A stretch of DNA of 64,000 nt from Pantoea phytobeneficialis. GTDB taxonomy: Bacteria > Pseudomonadota > Gammaproteobacteria > Enterobacterales > Enterobacteriaceae. Every line of letters starts with the position of its first letter. Position 1 is the stretch's first letter. The stretch covers positions 520,322-584,321 of the forward strand of contig NZ_CP024636.1 in assembly GCF_009728735.1 (NCBI RefSeq), given 5' to 3'. Both the position numbers and the translations under genes were made by a program. The notes under the pieces were generated by a model. The model saw nothing but the letters and a program-made list of their open reading frames with translations, had not been told where the DNA came from and did no database searches. Below are positions 27,878 to 40,314 of this stretch, one piece after another.

Positions 27878-28693
27878 ATGATCCAGCAACAAGCGAATCT
27901 GGTTGAGGTTCGTGGCGTGAGCTTTTCGCGCGGAGATCGCACCATCTTCGACGACATATCCTTAACGGTACCGGCGGGCAAAGTTACCGCCATCATGGGG
28001 CCGTCAGGTATTGGTAAAACCACATTACTTCGTCTGATTGGTGGCCAGCTGCAACCGGATAAAGGTGAAATCTGGTTTCACGATGAGAACATTCCCTCAT
28101 TGTCGCGCAGCAGATTGTATGAAGTGCGTAAAAAAATGAGCATGTTGTTCCAGTCGGGGGCACTTTTTACCGATCTTAGCGTCTTTGACAATGTCGCCTG
28201 GCCGTTGCGTGAGCATACGCAATTACCGCCGGAGCTGCTGCACAGCACGGTGATGATGAAGCTGGAGGCGGTGGGGCTGCGCGGCGCGGCACAACTCAAA
28301 CCGGCGGAACTGTCGGGCGGTATGGCACGGCGTGCTGCCCTGGCGCGCGCGATTGCGCTGGAGCCGGATCTGATCATGTTTGATGAACCCTTTGTCGGTC
28401 AGGATCCGATCACTATGGGTGTGCTGGTGAAATTGATTGATGAGTTGAACCATTCGCTGGGCGTAACCTGCATTGTGGTTTCGCACGATGTGCCAGAGGT
28501 CTTGAGCATTGCGGATCATGCCTATATTGTTGCCGGGCAAAAAGTTATTGCTCAGGGAAGTGCGCCTGAATTGCGACAAAACGCAGATCCACGCGTGCGC
28601 CAGTTTATTGAGGGGCATGCGGATGGCCCGGTGCCATTCCGCTTTCCGGCCGGGGATTATCTGGCTGATTTGACCCAAGCAGGGAGAACCTAA
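27878..28693 (+). CDS. mlaF: Phospholipid transport ATPase MlaF
   Basis: MlaF is the ATPase of the MlaFEDB complex, which moves phospholipids between the inner membrane and periplasmic MlaC to keep the outer membrane asymmetric. The 271-residue product has Walker [10 protein letters not shown] (about 44-52), signature [16 protein letters not shown], Walker [13 protein letters not shown] and the switch histidine (VVSHDVPE). It opens the mlaFEDCB operon, preceded by AAGAGGTAAAG, and mlaE follows after four bases. Confidence 0.97.
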   Translation: MIQQQANLVEVRGVSFSRGDRTIFDDISLTVPAGKVTAIMGPSGIGKTTLLRLIGGQLQPDKGEIWFHDENIPSLSRSRLYEVRKKMSMLFQSGALFTDLSVFDNVAWPLREHTQLPPELLHSTVMMKLEAVGLRGAAQLKPAELSGGMARRAALARAIALEPDLIMFDEPFVGQDPITMGVLVKLIDELNHSLGVTCIVVSHDVPEVLSIADHAYIVAGQKVIAQGSAPELRQNADPRVRQFIEGHADGPVPFRFPAGDYLADLTQAGRT

Positions 28694-28697
28694 ACTG

Positions 28698-29480
28698 ATG
28701 TTGTTACAGGCGCTGGCGTCACTTGGACGTCAGGGGATAAACACCTGTGCGGCGTTTGGTCGCGCAGGAATGATGTTGTTTCATGCGCTGGTGGGTAAAC
28801 CGGCGTTTCGCAAACACGCGCCATTGCTGATTAAGCAACTCTACAGCGTGGGCGTCATGTCACTGCTGATCATCATGGTTTCCGGGTTGTTTATCGGTAT
28901 GGTGCTGGGATTGCAGGGCTATCTGGTTCTCACCACCTACAGCGCGGAAACCAGCCTTGGCATGTTGGTGGCGCTGTCGCTGCTGCGTGAACTTGGCCCG
29001 GTGGTCACCGCCTTGCTGTTTGCCGGGCGCGCAGGATCGGCGTTGACGGCGGAAATTGGCCTGATGAAGGCGACTGAGCAGCTCTCCAGCATGGAGATGA
29101 TGGCAGTCGACCCGCTGCGCCGCGTGGTGTCACCGCGTTTCTGGGCTGGTTTTATCAGCATGCCGCTGCTGGCGTTGATTTTTACGGCTGTGGGGATTGC
29201 GGGCGGCGCGTTGGTGGGTGTCAGCTGGAAGGGGATCGATCCAGGGTTCTTCTGGTCCGCGATGCAAAATGCCGTGGATTTCCGTACTGATGTCATCAAC
29301 TGCATTATCAAAAGCGCAGTCTTCGCCATTACGGTAACCTGGATTGCGCTGTTCAATGGCTATGATGCCATCCCGACCTCGGAAGGGATCAGTCGGGCGA
29401 CGACGCGTACCGTGGTGCACGCTTCACTGGCGGTACTCGGATTGGATTTTGTGCTGACAGCACTGATGTTTGGGAAATGA
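28698..29480 (+). CDS. mlaE: Phospholipid transport permease MlaE
   Basis: MlaE is the inner membrane permease of MlaFEDB. The 260-residue protein has an amphipathic N-terminal segment followed by about five transmembrane helices, and the conserved [23 protein letters not shown] region with its coupling glutamate and GR motif ([10 protein letters not shown]). Length equals E. coli (260). mlaD starts four bases after its stop. Confidence 0.97.
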   Translation: MLLQALASLGRQGINTCAAFGRAGMMLFHALVGKPAFRKHAPLLIKQLYSVGVMSLLIIMVSGLFIGMVLGLQGYLVLTTYSAETSLGMLVALSLLRELGPVVTALLFAGRAGSALTAEIGLMKATEQLSSMEMMAVDPLRRVVSPRFWAGFISMPLLALIFTAVGIAGGALVGVSWKGIDPGFFWSAMQNAVDFRTDVINCIIKSAVFAITVTWIALFNGYDAIPTSEGISRATTRTVVHASLAVLGLDFVLTALMFGK

Positions 29481-29484
29481 TGCA

Positions 29485-30012
29485 ATGCAAAGCAAGAAAA
29501 ACGAAATTTGGGTAGGCGTCTTCATGCTGCTGGCTCTGCTGGCAATGCTGTTTCTCAGCCTGCGTGTTGCTGACCTGAAGTCGCTGGGGACTGAACCTAC
29601 ATGGAAGCTGTATGCCACGTTCGATAATATCGGCGGCCTGAAAGTCAGCTCGCCGGTCAAGATTGGCGGCGTGGTGATTGGTCGAGTGACCGATATCTCT
29701 CTGGATGATAAAACCCTGTCGCCGCGCGTGACGATGGCGATCAGCGATCAATACGCTGACAAAATACCGGACACCAGTTCACTGGCGATCCGCACCCAGG
29801 GATTACTGGGTGAACAGTTTCTGGCGTTGAATCTGGGCTTTGATGACCCGGATCTCGGATCAGCGATGCTGAAAGATGGCGGTACGCTGCGCGATACCAA
29901 ATCGGCGCTGGTGCTGGAAGATTTAATTGGCCAGTTCTTGTATAAGAGCGGCGACAATAAAAACGATAATAAACAACAGGGTGCGGAGAGCGCACCCGCA
30001 GTAACGGAATAA
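29485..30012 (+). CDS. mlaD: Phospholipid-binding MCE protein MlaD
   Basis: MlaD forms a hexameric periplasmic ring on MlaE that exchanges lipids with MlaC. Start at 29485 ([20 protein letters not shown]), which matches E. coli; an upstream in-frame codon at 29470 overlaps mlaE and adds five unmatched residues. The 175-residue product has one transmembrane helix (about 8-26) and an MCE domain (about 38-118; [18 protein letters not shown]), then a helix ([12 protein letters not shown]) and a disordered tail. Confidence 0.96.
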   Translation: MQSKKNEIWVGVFMLLALLAMLFLSLRVADLKSLGTEPTWKLYATFDNIGGLKVSSPVKIGGVVIGRVTDISLDDKTLSPRVTMAISDQYADKIPDTSSLAIRTQGLLGEQFLALNLGFDDPDLGSAMLKDGGTLRDTKSALVLEDLIGQFLYKSGDNKNDNKQQGAESAPAVTE

Positions 30013-30031
30013 TCCCAAGAGGTACAACACG

Positions 30032-30664
30032 ATGTTAAAACGTTTACTGATGATTGCCATGCTGGCCATCGTTCCCCTGGCCGCTACGGCCGCGGACCAG
30101 AGCAATCCCTATAAACTGATGGATGAAGCGGCGGCGAAAACCTTTACTCGCCTGAAAAACGAACAGCCGAAGATCAAGCAGGACCCGAACTACCTGCGCG
30201 ATATCGTGCGCCAGGAATTGCTGCCGTATGTCCAGATCAAATACGCCGGTGCATTGGTGCTGGGCCGTTACTATCGTGATGCGACTCCTGCGCAGCGTGA
30301 TGCTTACTTTGCCGCTTTTGGTGATTATCTGGCGCAGGCTTACGGTCAGGCTCTGGCCCTGTATCACGGTCAGACCTACCAAATCCAACCGGAACAGCCG
30401 ATTGGCGATGCCAATATCCTGGCAATTCGTGTCACGATTATTGATCCTAATGGTCGCCCGCCGGTTCGCCTTGATTTCCAGTGGCGTAAGAACACCCGCA
30501 CCGGTGACTGGCAAGCCTATGACATGGTGGCTGAAGGCATCAGTATGATCACCACCAAACAGAATGAGTGGGGCGATCTGCTGCGCACCAAAGGTATTGA
30601 TGGTCTGACCGCGCAGTTGAAAGCCTCAGCAGCGCAGCCTATCTCTCTGGATAAGCAGCAATAA
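30032..30664 (+). CDS. mlaC: Periplasmic phospholipid shuttle MlaC
   Basis: MlaC carries phospholipid between the outer membrane MlaA-porin complex and inner membrane MlaFEDB. The 210-residue product has a Sec signal peptide ([20 protein letters not shown], cut near residue 21), then the Tol-Tol-Ttg2 fold ([28 protein letters not shown]). Its stop overlaps the mlaB start by one base (TAATG), so the two are coupled. Confidence 0.96.
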   Translation: MLKRLLMIAMLAIVPLAATAADQSNPYKLMDEAAAKTFTRLKNEQPKIKQDPNYLRDIVRQELLPYVQIKYAGALVLGRYYRDATPAQRDAYFAAFGDYLAQAYGQALALYHGQTYQIQPEQPIGDANILAIRVTIIDPNGRPPVRLDFQWRKNTRTGDWQAYDMVAEGISMITTKQNEWGDLLRTKGIDGLTAQLKASAAQPISLDKQQ

Positions 30665-30969
30665 TGAGCGAACCATTACGCTGGCAGCGCACTGGCAGCA
30701 CACTGGCCCTGAGCGGCAAACTGGACCGTGATACGCTTCTTGCCTTGTGGCATCAGCGTGAAACGGCTATGGCAGGCATCGATACCATTGATGTGGCTGC
30801 GCTGGATCGTGTTGATTCGGCAGGTCTGGCGTTGTTGGTGCATTTACGTGAAATCGTTCGTGCGCAAGGCAGCACGCCATGCTTTAGCGGTATTACCGAG
30901 AAACTCCAGTCACTGATTACGCTTTATAACCTCCAGCAGATAATTGTTTCTGCGGAACAAACCGCCTAA
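30664..30969 (+). CDS. mlaB: STAS-domain subunit MlaB
   Basis: MlaB is a cytoplasmic STAS-domain protein that binds MlaF and supports assembly and activity of the transporter. The 101-residue product has the STAS core with AALDRVDSAGLALLVHLREIV around the conserved serine. It is the last gene of the operon and is followed by a strong terminator. Confidence 0.95.
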   Translation: MSEPLRWQRTGSTLALSGKLDRDTLLALWHQRETAMAGIDTIDVAALDRVDSAGLALLVHLREIVRAQGSTPCFSGITEKLQSLITLYNLQQIIVSAEQTA

Positions 30970-30986
30970 TCATTATCCACATCTAT

Positions 30987-31014
30987 AAAGCCCCTGATGC
31001 TTTCAGGGGCTTTT
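30987..31014 (+). terminator. Rho-independent terminator of mlaFEDCB
   Basis: AAGCCCCTGA ... TCAGGGGCTT stem followed by TTTT, 17 bases after the mlaB stop. Confidence 0.93.
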
Positions 31015-31084
31015 GCGTATTTAAGAGTCAGGAACTTTCCTCTAAGATGTCTGGCTTATTCTTATTAACTTGAAGCAAAGAGCG

Positions 31085-31342
31085 ATGGAAAATAGTGAAG
31101 TTCAGGCTGTGCTGATGCAGGCGCTGCCGTTAGACGAAGTACATGTCCTCAGCAACGATGGCAGCCACTTTCAGGTGATTGCCGTCGGTGAGATGTTTGG
31201 CGAGCTGAGCCGGGTTAAAAAACAGCAGGCGGTTTACGCGCCTCTGATGGAATATATTGCGGATAATCGCATTCATGCGGTTTCTATTAAAACTTATACC
31301 CCTGCCGAGTGGGCGCGCGATCGGAAACTTAACGGTTTCTAA
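31085..31342 (+). CDS. ibaG: BolA-family protein IbaG (YrbA)
   Basis: IbaG is an acid-induced BolA-like protein that forms [2Fe-2S] complexes with monothiol glutaredoxin Grx4. The start at 31085 ([14 protein letters not shown]) gives 85 residues, as in E. coli (84); a codon five positions upstream is less likely. The BolA core with [18 protein letters not shown] and the near-invariant end [18 protein letters not shown] is present. murA follows after 54 bases. Confidence 0.96.
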   Translation: MENSEVQAVLMQALPLDEVHVLSNDGSHFQVIAVGEMFGELSRVKKQQAVYAPLMEYIADNRIHAVSIKTYTPAEWARDRKLNGF

Positions 31343-32656
<1,314 letters not shown>

Positions 32657-32680
32657 CGATCTTATCGGCTTGAAATAAAG

Positions 32681-32713
32681 AAACCAGTCGCATGATGCGG
32701 CTGGTTTTTTTTG
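32681..32713 (+). terminator. Rho-independent terminator of murA
   Basis: AACCAGTCGC / GCGGCTGGTT stem with an ATGAT loop and a run of eight T; it also abuts the end of sfsB on the other strand. Confidence 0.93.
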
Positions 32714-33025
32714 TCAGAGATCCGGGCAAGAGGCTTCAGGATCTACAGGCAATTCAGGATCTTTTTCAGCGGGCAGGCGTACTTTGCGATCGCGTAAGCA
32801 ACGTGTCTTAGGATCATAATACCGGCTCGGCCAGATCTCTGAGGGATGAATATTGAGTGCTCCGGCAATCAACCATTCACCTTTCGGCCAGGGGCGAACG
32901 ATTGCATTGGCCAGCGTTGATGAGCTCAGACCTGACTGTCGTGACAATTCCGCCATTGTCATCCCCTTTTTTCTCAGGCGGGCGATAATGTCAGCCGAAT
33001 GCCAGTCTTTTCTCCTTATGCGCAT
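32714..33025 (-). CDS. sfsB: Ner-like DNA-binding regulator SfsB (Nlp)
   Basis: A 103-residue protein of the Ner/Nlp family, related to the phage Mu and D108 Ner repressors. The helix-turn-helix covers about residues 8-60 (DWHSADIIARLRKKGMTMAE, LSSSTLANAIVRPWPKGEW). E. coli SfsB affects maltose gene expression when overproduced; the native role is unclear. The C-terminal 30 residues are charged and differ from E. coli (92 residues). It is in the E. coli position between murA and ispB and is transcribed toward murA. Confidence 0.92.
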   Translation of the reverse strand: MRIRRKDWHSADIIARLRKKGMTMAELSRQSGLSSSTLANAIVRPWPKGEWLIAGALNIHPSEIWPSRYYDPKTRCLRDRKVRLPAEKDPELPVDPEASCPDL

Positions 33026-33181
33026 AAACTTCTACTCCTTGTCCATGTTGCCATCTAATCCAACGGGAGAATATGCCTTTCCTTCGCAAAGGTAGCTGGA
33101 AAGTTACAGATATTTATAGCAAAAAGATTCCAGAAATTTCCAGTAAGTTTCAAGTAATGATCAATAACTGCGTGATATTTC

Positions 33182-33194
33182 GCAAAAGTTTTGC
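33182..33194. promoter_or_regulatory. Palindrome in the sfsB upstream region
   Basis: GCAAAA-G-TTTTGC is a perfect 13-base palindrome about 160 bases upstream of sfsB, in an AT-rich stretch. It has the shape of an operator, but no regulator can be assigned. Confidence 0.3.
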
Positions 33195-33233
33195 AAACGA
33201 TGTAAAAGGATGGAGCAGAAGTGAGAGCGAGAA

Positions 33234-33251
33234 GGGGCCAGAAACGGCCCC
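33234..33251 (-). terminator. Hairpin after ispB
   Basis: GGGGCC/GGCCCC stem with six-base loop 7 bases past the ispB stop, followed on the minus strand by TTCTC. A weak terminator. Confidence 0.6.
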
Positions 33252-33258
33252 ATAGAGA

Positions 33259-34230
33259 TTAAAAATCGCGTTGGACGGACATATGGGCCAGGGCCTCAAG
33301 TGCGCTACGCCACGGCGTTTCCGGCAGGATTTTCAGCGCAGCGATCGCTTTATCAGCCTCTTCTTCCGCGCGTTGGCGCGTCCACGCCAGCGAGCCGCAT
33401 TGTTGCATCGCTTCCAGCACGGGTTCCAGCAGATGGCGGCCATTACCCTCTTCAATGGCGCGACGAATCATCTGCGCCTGCTCAGGCGTGCCGTGGTGCA
33501 TGGCATGCAGCAAGGGCAGCGTCGGTTTCCCTTCACTCAGATCATCACCGGTATTTTTGCCCAGCGTCTCACCGTCGGCGCTGTAGTCCAGCAAATCGTC
33601 AATTAACTGGAAAGCGGTGCCAATATAGCGACCATAATCCTGGAGCGCTTTTTCTTGTGCCGGGGTGGCTTCAGCGAGAATGGCGGACGCTTGCGAAGCA
33701 GCTTCAAACAGACGGGCGGTTTTGCTGTAAATCACCCGCATGTAATTCTCTTCAGTGATATCCGGATCGTTGACGTTCATCAGCTGTAACACTTCGCCCT
33801 CGGCGATCACGTTTACCGCTTCAGACATCAGTGCAAGGATCTTCAGGGATCCCATGCTGGTCATCATCTGGAAAGCACGGGTGTAGATAAAATCACCGAC
33901 CAGCACGCTGGCAGCGTTGCCAAAGGCGGCATTGGCCGTCGCTTTGCCACGACGCATATCGGATTCATCCACCACATCGTCATGCAGCAGCGTGGCGGTG
34001 TGGATAAATTCGATCAGCGCCGCATTGGTGATATGTTGCGAACCCTGGTAATTCAGTGCGCGTGCTGACAGCACCGCAATCATCGGGCGAATACGTTTTC
34101 CGCCGCCGCTGATGATGTAATAACCCAACTGGTTAATCAGCGAGACATCTGAATTCAGCTGGTCGAGGATGGTCTGGTTGACGGCCGCCATGTCCTGCGC
34201 GGTTAATTCATTAATCTGTTCTAAGTTCAT
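33259..34230 (-). CDS. ispB: Octaprenyl diphosphate synthase IspB
   Basis: IspB makes the C40 side chain of ubiquinone and menaquinone from farnesyl diphosphate and isopentenyl diphosphate. The 323-residue protein has both aspartate-rich motifs: DDVVD starting at D84 (FARM) and DDLLD near residue 212 (SARM), plus GGGKRIRP. Length equals E. coli (323). It is divergent from rplU. Confidence 0.97.
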   Translation of the reverse strand: MNLEQINELTAQDMAAVNQTILDQLNSDVSLINQLGYYIISGGGKRIRPMIAVLSARALNYQGSQHITNAALIEFIHTATLLHDDVVDESDMRRGKATANAAFGNAASVLVGDFIYTRAFQMMTSMGSLKILALMSEAVNVIAEGEVLQLMNVNDPDITEENYMRVIYSKTARLFEAASQASAILAEATPAQEKALQDYGRYIGTAFQLIDDLLDYSADGETLGKNTGDDLSEGKPTLPLLHAMHHGTPEQAQMIRRAIEEGNGRHLLEPVLEAMQQCGSLAWTRQRAEEEADKAIAALKILPETPWRSALEALAHMSVQRDF

Positions 34231-34385
34231 TCGTCTGTTCAGCTATGACTCGTTTCTCGGCATGGTAAGCGCTTTTACCCAGCGTGAGTTCAGGTAATCT
34301 GTTACTGATTGTACTTGAAAAATCGCCTCGATAAACGTTTGCATTCATCCTGCGCTTTTTTTCTGCAAGAGAGTGCAAAGTGCAC

Positions 34386-34414
34386 TTGTCTTCTGCTGGA
34401 GATTTGCGTAGAAT
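34386..34414 (+). promoter_or_regulatory. Predicted sigma-70 promoter of rplU-rpmA
   Basis: TTGTCT (34386-34391) and TAGAAT (34409-34414) are separated by the ideal 17 bases and lie about 70 bases upstream of rplU. Confidence 0.75.
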
Positions 34415-34440
34415 TCGCGCCCTATTGTGAATATTTATAG

Positions 34441-34797
<357 letters not shown>

Positions 34798-34809
34798 GAG
34801 GAGATCTGA

Positions 34810-35070
<261 letters not shown>

Positions 35071-35112
35071 GGTTGTCGTGACGCAGACGGTTAACGTCTG
35101 AACGAACGAATG

Positions 35113-35141
35113 AAAGGCCCCGCAGCTTTGCGGGGCTTTTT
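35113..35141 (+). terminator. Rho-independent terminator of rplU-rpmA
   Basis: AAAGGCCCCGC / GCGGGGCTTTT stem around AGCTTT-type loop, followed by T, 42 bases after the rpmA stop. Confidence 0.93.
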
Positions 35142-35189
35142 ACATTCTGCTGCGGAGCGCGCGTAAGCCTGCATCCTGACGCAGATTGC

Positions 35190-35231
35190 TGTACAATTTA
35201 TGTACACAAGGCATTGCCCATCCTGTATTAT
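35190..35231 (+). promoter_or_regulatory. Candidate obgE promoter with overlapping TGTACA repeats
   Basis: A -10-like TATTAT (35226-35231) lies 17 bases after TACACA (35203-35208). The -35 overlaps the second of two TGTACA palindromes (35190-35195 and 35201-35206) separated by ATTTA. This arrangement would suit an operator, but it may be chance. It explains how obgE is expressed after the rpmA terminator. Confidence 0.45.
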
Positions 35232-35304
35232 CCGCCGCCGGTCAGCGCAGAAGACCCTGGCGGACCCGTTCGCAGTTGGGAACCCGCTGAGAACGTTAGT
35301 GTGA

Positions 35305-36492
<1,188 letters not shown>

Positions 36493-36502
36493 TTGCTCCA
36501 GC

Positions 36503-36529
36503 AAAAAGCGGCCAGATGGCCGCTTTTTT
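36503..36529 (+). terminator. Rho-independent terminator of obgE
   Basis: AAAAAGCGGCCA-GA-TGGCCGCTTTTTT stem with a T run, 10 bases after the obgE stop. Confidence 0.94.
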
Positions 36530-36540
36530 GTTGCCGATGC

Positions 36541-36612
36541 GTAGCGGCGCGATTTATCGCGCAATACCCTACACAATGCCGGAAACACCCGCGCGATAAA
36601 TCGCGCCGCTAC
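36541..36612. repeat. Palindromic intergenic repeat, copy 2 (perfect arms)
   Basis: Two 22-base arms are exact reverse complements (36541-36562 begins GTAGCGGCGCGATTTATCGC; 36591-36612 mirrors it) around a 28-base centre. It sits between the converging obgE and entH, at the edge of the enterobactin locus. Same family as 442-512 and 46774-46845. Confidence 0.9.
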
Positions 36613-36640
36613 GGCAGAAAGGATGGCATACCAGGTCAAA

Positions 36641-37057
36641 TTACCCGAGCACTGCCACCGTCAAACGGCTACTACAGCACAACTGATCGCGTCCATTGCG
36701 GATCTCGATCTGCCAGCTTTGATTACGTGCACCGAGATGCAGTGGGCGGCAGATACCGCGCACTTCGCCGCTGCTGACCGCGCGGTGATGACTGGCACTC
36801 ACCTCAATCCCCACCACGCTTTTTCCCTCTTCCACGCTGAGATAGCCGGCAATCGATCCCATCGATTCCGCCAACACCACCGATGCGCCACCGTGCAACA
36901 AACCAAATGGCTGCTGCGTGCGTGCATCTACCGGCATGATGGCCTCCAGGTAATCGTCGCCGATCACGGTAAACACAATGCCCAGATGTGCCACCAGTGA
37001 GTTCTCACCCATCCGGTTCAGTTCATCCAGTTCTATCGATCGTTTCCAGATTGCCAT
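36641..37057 (-). CDS. entH: Enterobactin proofreading thioesterase EntH
   Basis: EntH hydrolyses wrongly loaded aryl groups from the EntB carrier domain during enterobactin synthesis. The 138-residue product is a hotdog-fold thioesterase with [17 protein letters not shown], including the catalytic glutamate of the 4HBT class, and the start [14 protein letters not shown]. Length equals E. coli (137). It is the last gene of entCEBAH, three bases after entA. Confidence 0.95.
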   Translation of the reverse strand: MAIWKRSIELDELNRMGENSLVAHLGIVFTVIGDDYLEAIMPVDARTQQPFGLLHGGASVVLAESMGSIAGYLSVEEGKSVVGIEVSASHHRAVSSGEVRGICRPLHLGARNQSWQIEIRNGRDQLCCSSRLTVAVLG

Positions 37058-37060
37058 GCA

Positions 37061-37819
37061 TCAGGCTCCCAGCGTCGCGCCACCGTCCACCACGATATCC
37101 TGGAGTACCACATGGCTGGCGAGATCGGAAGCAAGGAACAGAATGTTGGCAGCGATCTCCTGCGGTTTGGCGATCTTACGCAGTGGGATCCCGAGTTTAT
37201 ATTGATCCTGGAAACCGTTGATCATCTCCTGCTCCGCCTCCGGGGTATGCCACAGGCTGCGCTGCATATCGGTATCGGTCGATCCTGGTGAGACGATATT
37301 GCAACGCACGCCGAGCGGAGCCATCTCCAGACCTACGGTGAGGCACAGGCTACGTAGCGCCGCTTTGGATGCGCCATAGGCAGACATGCCAAGGCGTGGT
37401 GCATGGGCGGCATTCGAAGCGATGGTGACGATAGCGCCGGCCCGTTGCTGGCGGAACACCGGCAGCGTCTGCTGGAACATATTGAACGCACCACCGGCGT
37501 TGACGGCGAGGCAAGCCTGCCAGTCCTCAAACGCCAGCTCTTCGGTGCTGCCAATACGCAGAATGCCAGCACCGTTTACCAGCACATCGAGACGCGGTTG
37601 ATCCGCCAGCAGACGCTGGCAGACGGTTTTCACTTCAGCAGCATCAGCAACGTTCATCACCTGACAGGCAAACGGATAGTCTGCCTGATCAAAACGCAGA
37701 TCGAAGCCCACCACCTGCGCGCCCGCCTGATGAAAAGCCAGCGCCGTATGGTAGCCGATGCCTTTACCGGCCCCGGTTACCCAGACAATTTTTCCACGGA
37801 AATCAAACGGCAGGCTCAT
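37061..37819 (-). CDS. entA: 2,3-dihydro-2,3-dihydroxybenzoate dehydrogenase EntA
   Basis: EntA oxidises 2,3-dihydro-DHB to 2,3-dihydroxybenzoate with NAD+. I set the start at 37819 ([20 protein letters not shown]), which overlaps the entB stop by four bases (ATGA); the frame upstream lies inside entB. The 252-residue SDR protein has TGAGKGIG, the NAG motif and the YGASK catalytic Tyr/Lys. It is slightly longer at the N-terminus than E. coli EntA (248). Confidence 0.96.
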   Translation of the reverse strand: MSLPFDFRGKIVWVTGAGKGIGYHTALAFHQAGAQVVGFDLRFDQADYPFACQVMNVADAAEVKTVCQRLLADQPRLDVLVNGAGILRIGSTEELAFEDWQACLAVNAGGAFNMFQQTLPVFRQQRAGAIVTIASNAAHAPRLGMSAYGASKAALRSLCLTVGLEMAPLGVRCNIVSPGSTDTDMQRSLWHTPEAEQEMINGFQDQYKLGIPLRKIAKPQEIAANILFLASDLASHVVLQDIVVDGGATLGA

Positions 37820-38670
37820 TTCGTCGACTCCCGCGACAGCAGTGCCCACCAGCCGTCAATGCTGGGATTCTTCGCCAGGCTAACGAAATCGATATCGCTG
37901 TGCACCTGACGCCAGCGCGCTGCCAGCGCCATCACGCGTACGGAATCAAGACCGTAGTCGATCAGATTCTCATCATCTTCCGGCACATCGTCATCTTCCA
38001 ACAGCGGCAGGATCAGCGCGCGCAGATCATCTTTGCTCAGCGGCAGCGGCATCAGATCAGCGGTCATCACCACTTTGCCGCTACGGCCAGCGGTGTAGGT
38101 CAGCGCCATCAGATGTTCTTCACGGGTAAAATCAGCCAGCGCATCGGCCACCATAAATGGCTGGATGTTGCGCATAAAGGCGTCAGTGGCGGTGGTCAGG
38201 CAACCGATATGGGCGTAAACGCCGGTAATGATCAGCTGATCGCGGCCCATCTCTTGCAGGATCGACTCCAGCGGAGAACGATGAAAGGCGCTGTAACGCC
38301 ATTTGGTCAGTACATGATCGTGCTGATCCGGTGCCAGAGCATCAACGATCTTCTGTTGATCGGGATGCTTGTTGAGGCCGGGTCCCCACATATCATTCAG
38401 TAGCGCACGATCTTCATCGCTCTGCTGGTTAGGCTGCGCGGTGTAGAACACCGGGATGCCTTGCGCTTTGCAGTAAGCCCGCAGCCGCGCGATGTTTTCG
38501 ACAACCTGATTCACCAGCGGGCTGTTTTCGCCCCAAAAATTAAGGAAATAGGCCTGCATATCGTGAATCAGCAGCGCCGCGCGTTGCGGCTCCAGCGCCC
38601 ATTTCACCTTGTTGGCAGGCAACTCGGTGGCGGTCGGCAGCGGATAAGAGGTCAACTTTGGAATAGCCAT
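37816..38670 (-). CDS. entB: Bifunctional isochorismatase / aryl carrier protein EntB
   Basis: The N-terminal domain (about 1-205) splits isochorismate into 2,3-dihydro-DHB and pyruvate. The C-terminal ArCP (about 210-284) carries activated DHB on a phosphopantetheine arm at S243 in GLDSVR. The isochorismatase core is seen in LLIHDMQAYFLNFW and VYAHIGCLTTATDAFMRNI. Length 284 against 285 in E. coli. The carrier needs a phosphopantetheinyl transferase (EntD), which is not encoded in the window. Confidence 0.97.
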   Translation of the reverse strand: MAIPKLTSYPLPTATELPANKVKWALEPQRAALLIHDMQAYFLNFWGENSPLVNQVVENIARLRAYCKAQGIPVFYTAQPNQQSDEDRALLNDMWGPGLNKHPDQQKIVDALAPDQHDHVLTKWRYSAFHRSPLESILQEMGRDQLIITGVYAHIGCLTTATDAFMRNIQPFMVADALADFTREEHLMALTYTAGRSGKVVMTADLMPLPLSKDDLRALILPLLEDDDVPEDDENLIDYGLDSVRVMALAARWRQVHSDIDFVSLAKNPSIDGWWALLSRESTK

Positions 38671-38687
38671 ACAATCTCCGGAACAGG

Positions 38688-40304
38688 TCAGGCTTGCGCT
38701 TGTTGGTCGGCAAGTTGTTGGCGCAGACGTTTTTTATCTACCTTACCAACCGGGGTCAGCGGCAGGGCGTCTACGCAGGTAATACGATCGGGTAATTTGA
38801 ACTCGGCTACGCCCAGTTCGCGCAGATGGCGACGCAGCACCACCGGCTTAATCGGCTGGCTGGCGACAATAAAGGCGCAGCTCTTTTCACCCATCAGCTC
38901 ATCATTCATCGATACCAGCGCAGCGTGAATCACATCCGGGTGACGTTGCAGCAGGTTTTCGATCTCCTCTGCGGCGATCTTCTCTCCGCCACGGTTGATC
39001 TGATCTTTTTCGCGTCCCTGTACGGTGATGTAACCCTGCGGGTTAATCTCAATCAGATCGCCGGAACAGTAAAACCCGTCGGCATCAAAGCTGGCGGCGT
39101 TATGCTCCGGGCTGCGATAGTAACCACGGAAGGTATAAGGACCGCGTGTCATCAGACGGCCCACTTCACCCACCGGCAATGCATTGCCATCGGCATCGGC
39201 GACCCAGACTTCATCATCATCAGAAATTGGACGTCCCTGGGTGGTGAGGATGGTTTTCTCGTCGTCGTCGAAGCGTGTGTAGTTCACCAGCCCTTCCGCC
39301 ATACCGAAAACCTGTTGTAACCGGCAGCCAATTTCTTGTTGGATGCGGGAAGCCAATGTCTCACCCAACTTCGCACCACCCACCTGCATCCGTTCCAGTG
39401 AGGCCAGCTGTTTGTTGCTGCCCCATTCCTGAATCGCCTGCAACCACAGGCTCACCGCAGGCGGCACCAGGCCGGTATCGGTGATCTGATGTTTTTCGAT
39501 CAACGGAAAGCACAGTGTTGCGCTGGGATCGGCGGCCAGTACCACCTGACCACCGGCATAAAACACGCCGAGTGCGCCGGGTGAACTCATCGGAAAGTTA
39601 TGTGCCGCAGGCAGTGCCACCAGATAGCGGGTGCGGTCGGTCACGGCGCAAATATCCACGCTGCCACGAATGCTGTAGTAGTAATCGTTGTGGGTACGCG
39701 GGATCAGCTTCGGCGTACCGGTACTGCCGCCGGAGAGCTGGAAGAAGGCCACTTCATCACCCGCACTCGGCGTTGGGGTGAAATCACCGGCGCTTTCCGC
39801 CAGCAGCGTTTCCAGGGTGTTTTCCGGCTGGGTGTCATTGCGCAGAATCACCTGCTGCAACGAGGGATGGCTGCGGCACAGCACATCGATAAAGCTATCA
39901 TCAGCGAACAGCGGATGGGTACGATCGGCAATCAGCAGCACCGGTTCAATCTGCGCCGCGTAGGCGGTCATTTCTGTGCGCTGATGGCTGAACAACGCAT
40001 TGACGGGTGCCACGCCGATTTTAAATAAGGCAAACAGGGTCAGATAGAAATCCGCCACGTTGCCGAGCTGCACCAATGCGGTATCGCCGGTTTTCAGGCC
40101 GCGACGTTGCAGGGCAGCCGCCAGGTTGTCGGTCAGCTGATCCATTTCGCGATAACTGATTTGGCGTTCGCCGTCGATCACCGCGATGGCGTCATTCTGT
40201 TGCTGACGCGCCAGGATGTCGGTCATTGGTACGTCGAGCCAGTAGCCTTTTTCGCGGTAACGGGCGGCGAGTTCGTCAGGCCAGCGGTTGTAGGGAATAC
40301 TCAT
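38688..40304 (-). CDS. entE: 2,3-dihydroxybenzoate-AMP ligase EntE
   Basis: EntE activates DHB with ATP and loads it onto the EntB carrier. The start at 40304 ([20 protein letters not shown]) gives 538 residues; the upstream open frame overlaps entC and is unmatched. Adenylation motifs: [53 protein letters not shown] and the C-terminal lysine in [14 protein letters not shown]. It lies 10 bases after entC and 17 before entB. Confidence 0.97.
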   Translation of the reverse strand: MSIPYNRWPDELAARYREKGYWLDVPMTDILARQQQNDAIAVIDGERQISYREMDQLTDNLAAALQRRGLKTGDTALVQLGNVADFYLTLFALFKIGVAPVNALFSHQRTEMTAYAAQIEPVLLIADRTHPLFADDSFIDVLCRSHPSLQQVILRNDTQPENTLETLLAESAGDFTPTPSAGDEVAFFQLSGGSTGTPKLIPRTHNDYYYSIRGSVDICAVTDRTRYLVALPAAHNFPMSSPGALGVFYAGGQVVLAADPSATLCFPLIEKHQITDTGLVPPAVSLWLQAIQEWGSNKQLASLERMQVGGAKLGETLASRIQQEIGCRLQQVFGMAEGLVNYTRFDDDEKTILTTQGRPISDDDEVWVADADGNALPVGEVGRLMTRGPYTFRGYYRSPEHNAASFDADGFYCSGDLIEINPQGYITVQGREKDQINRGGEKIAAEEIENLLQRHPDVIHAALVSMNDELMGEKSCAFIVASQPIKPVVLRRHLRELGVAEFKLPDRITCVDALPLTPVGKVDKKRLRQQLADQQAQA

Positions 40305-40314
40305 GGTCTTTCCT

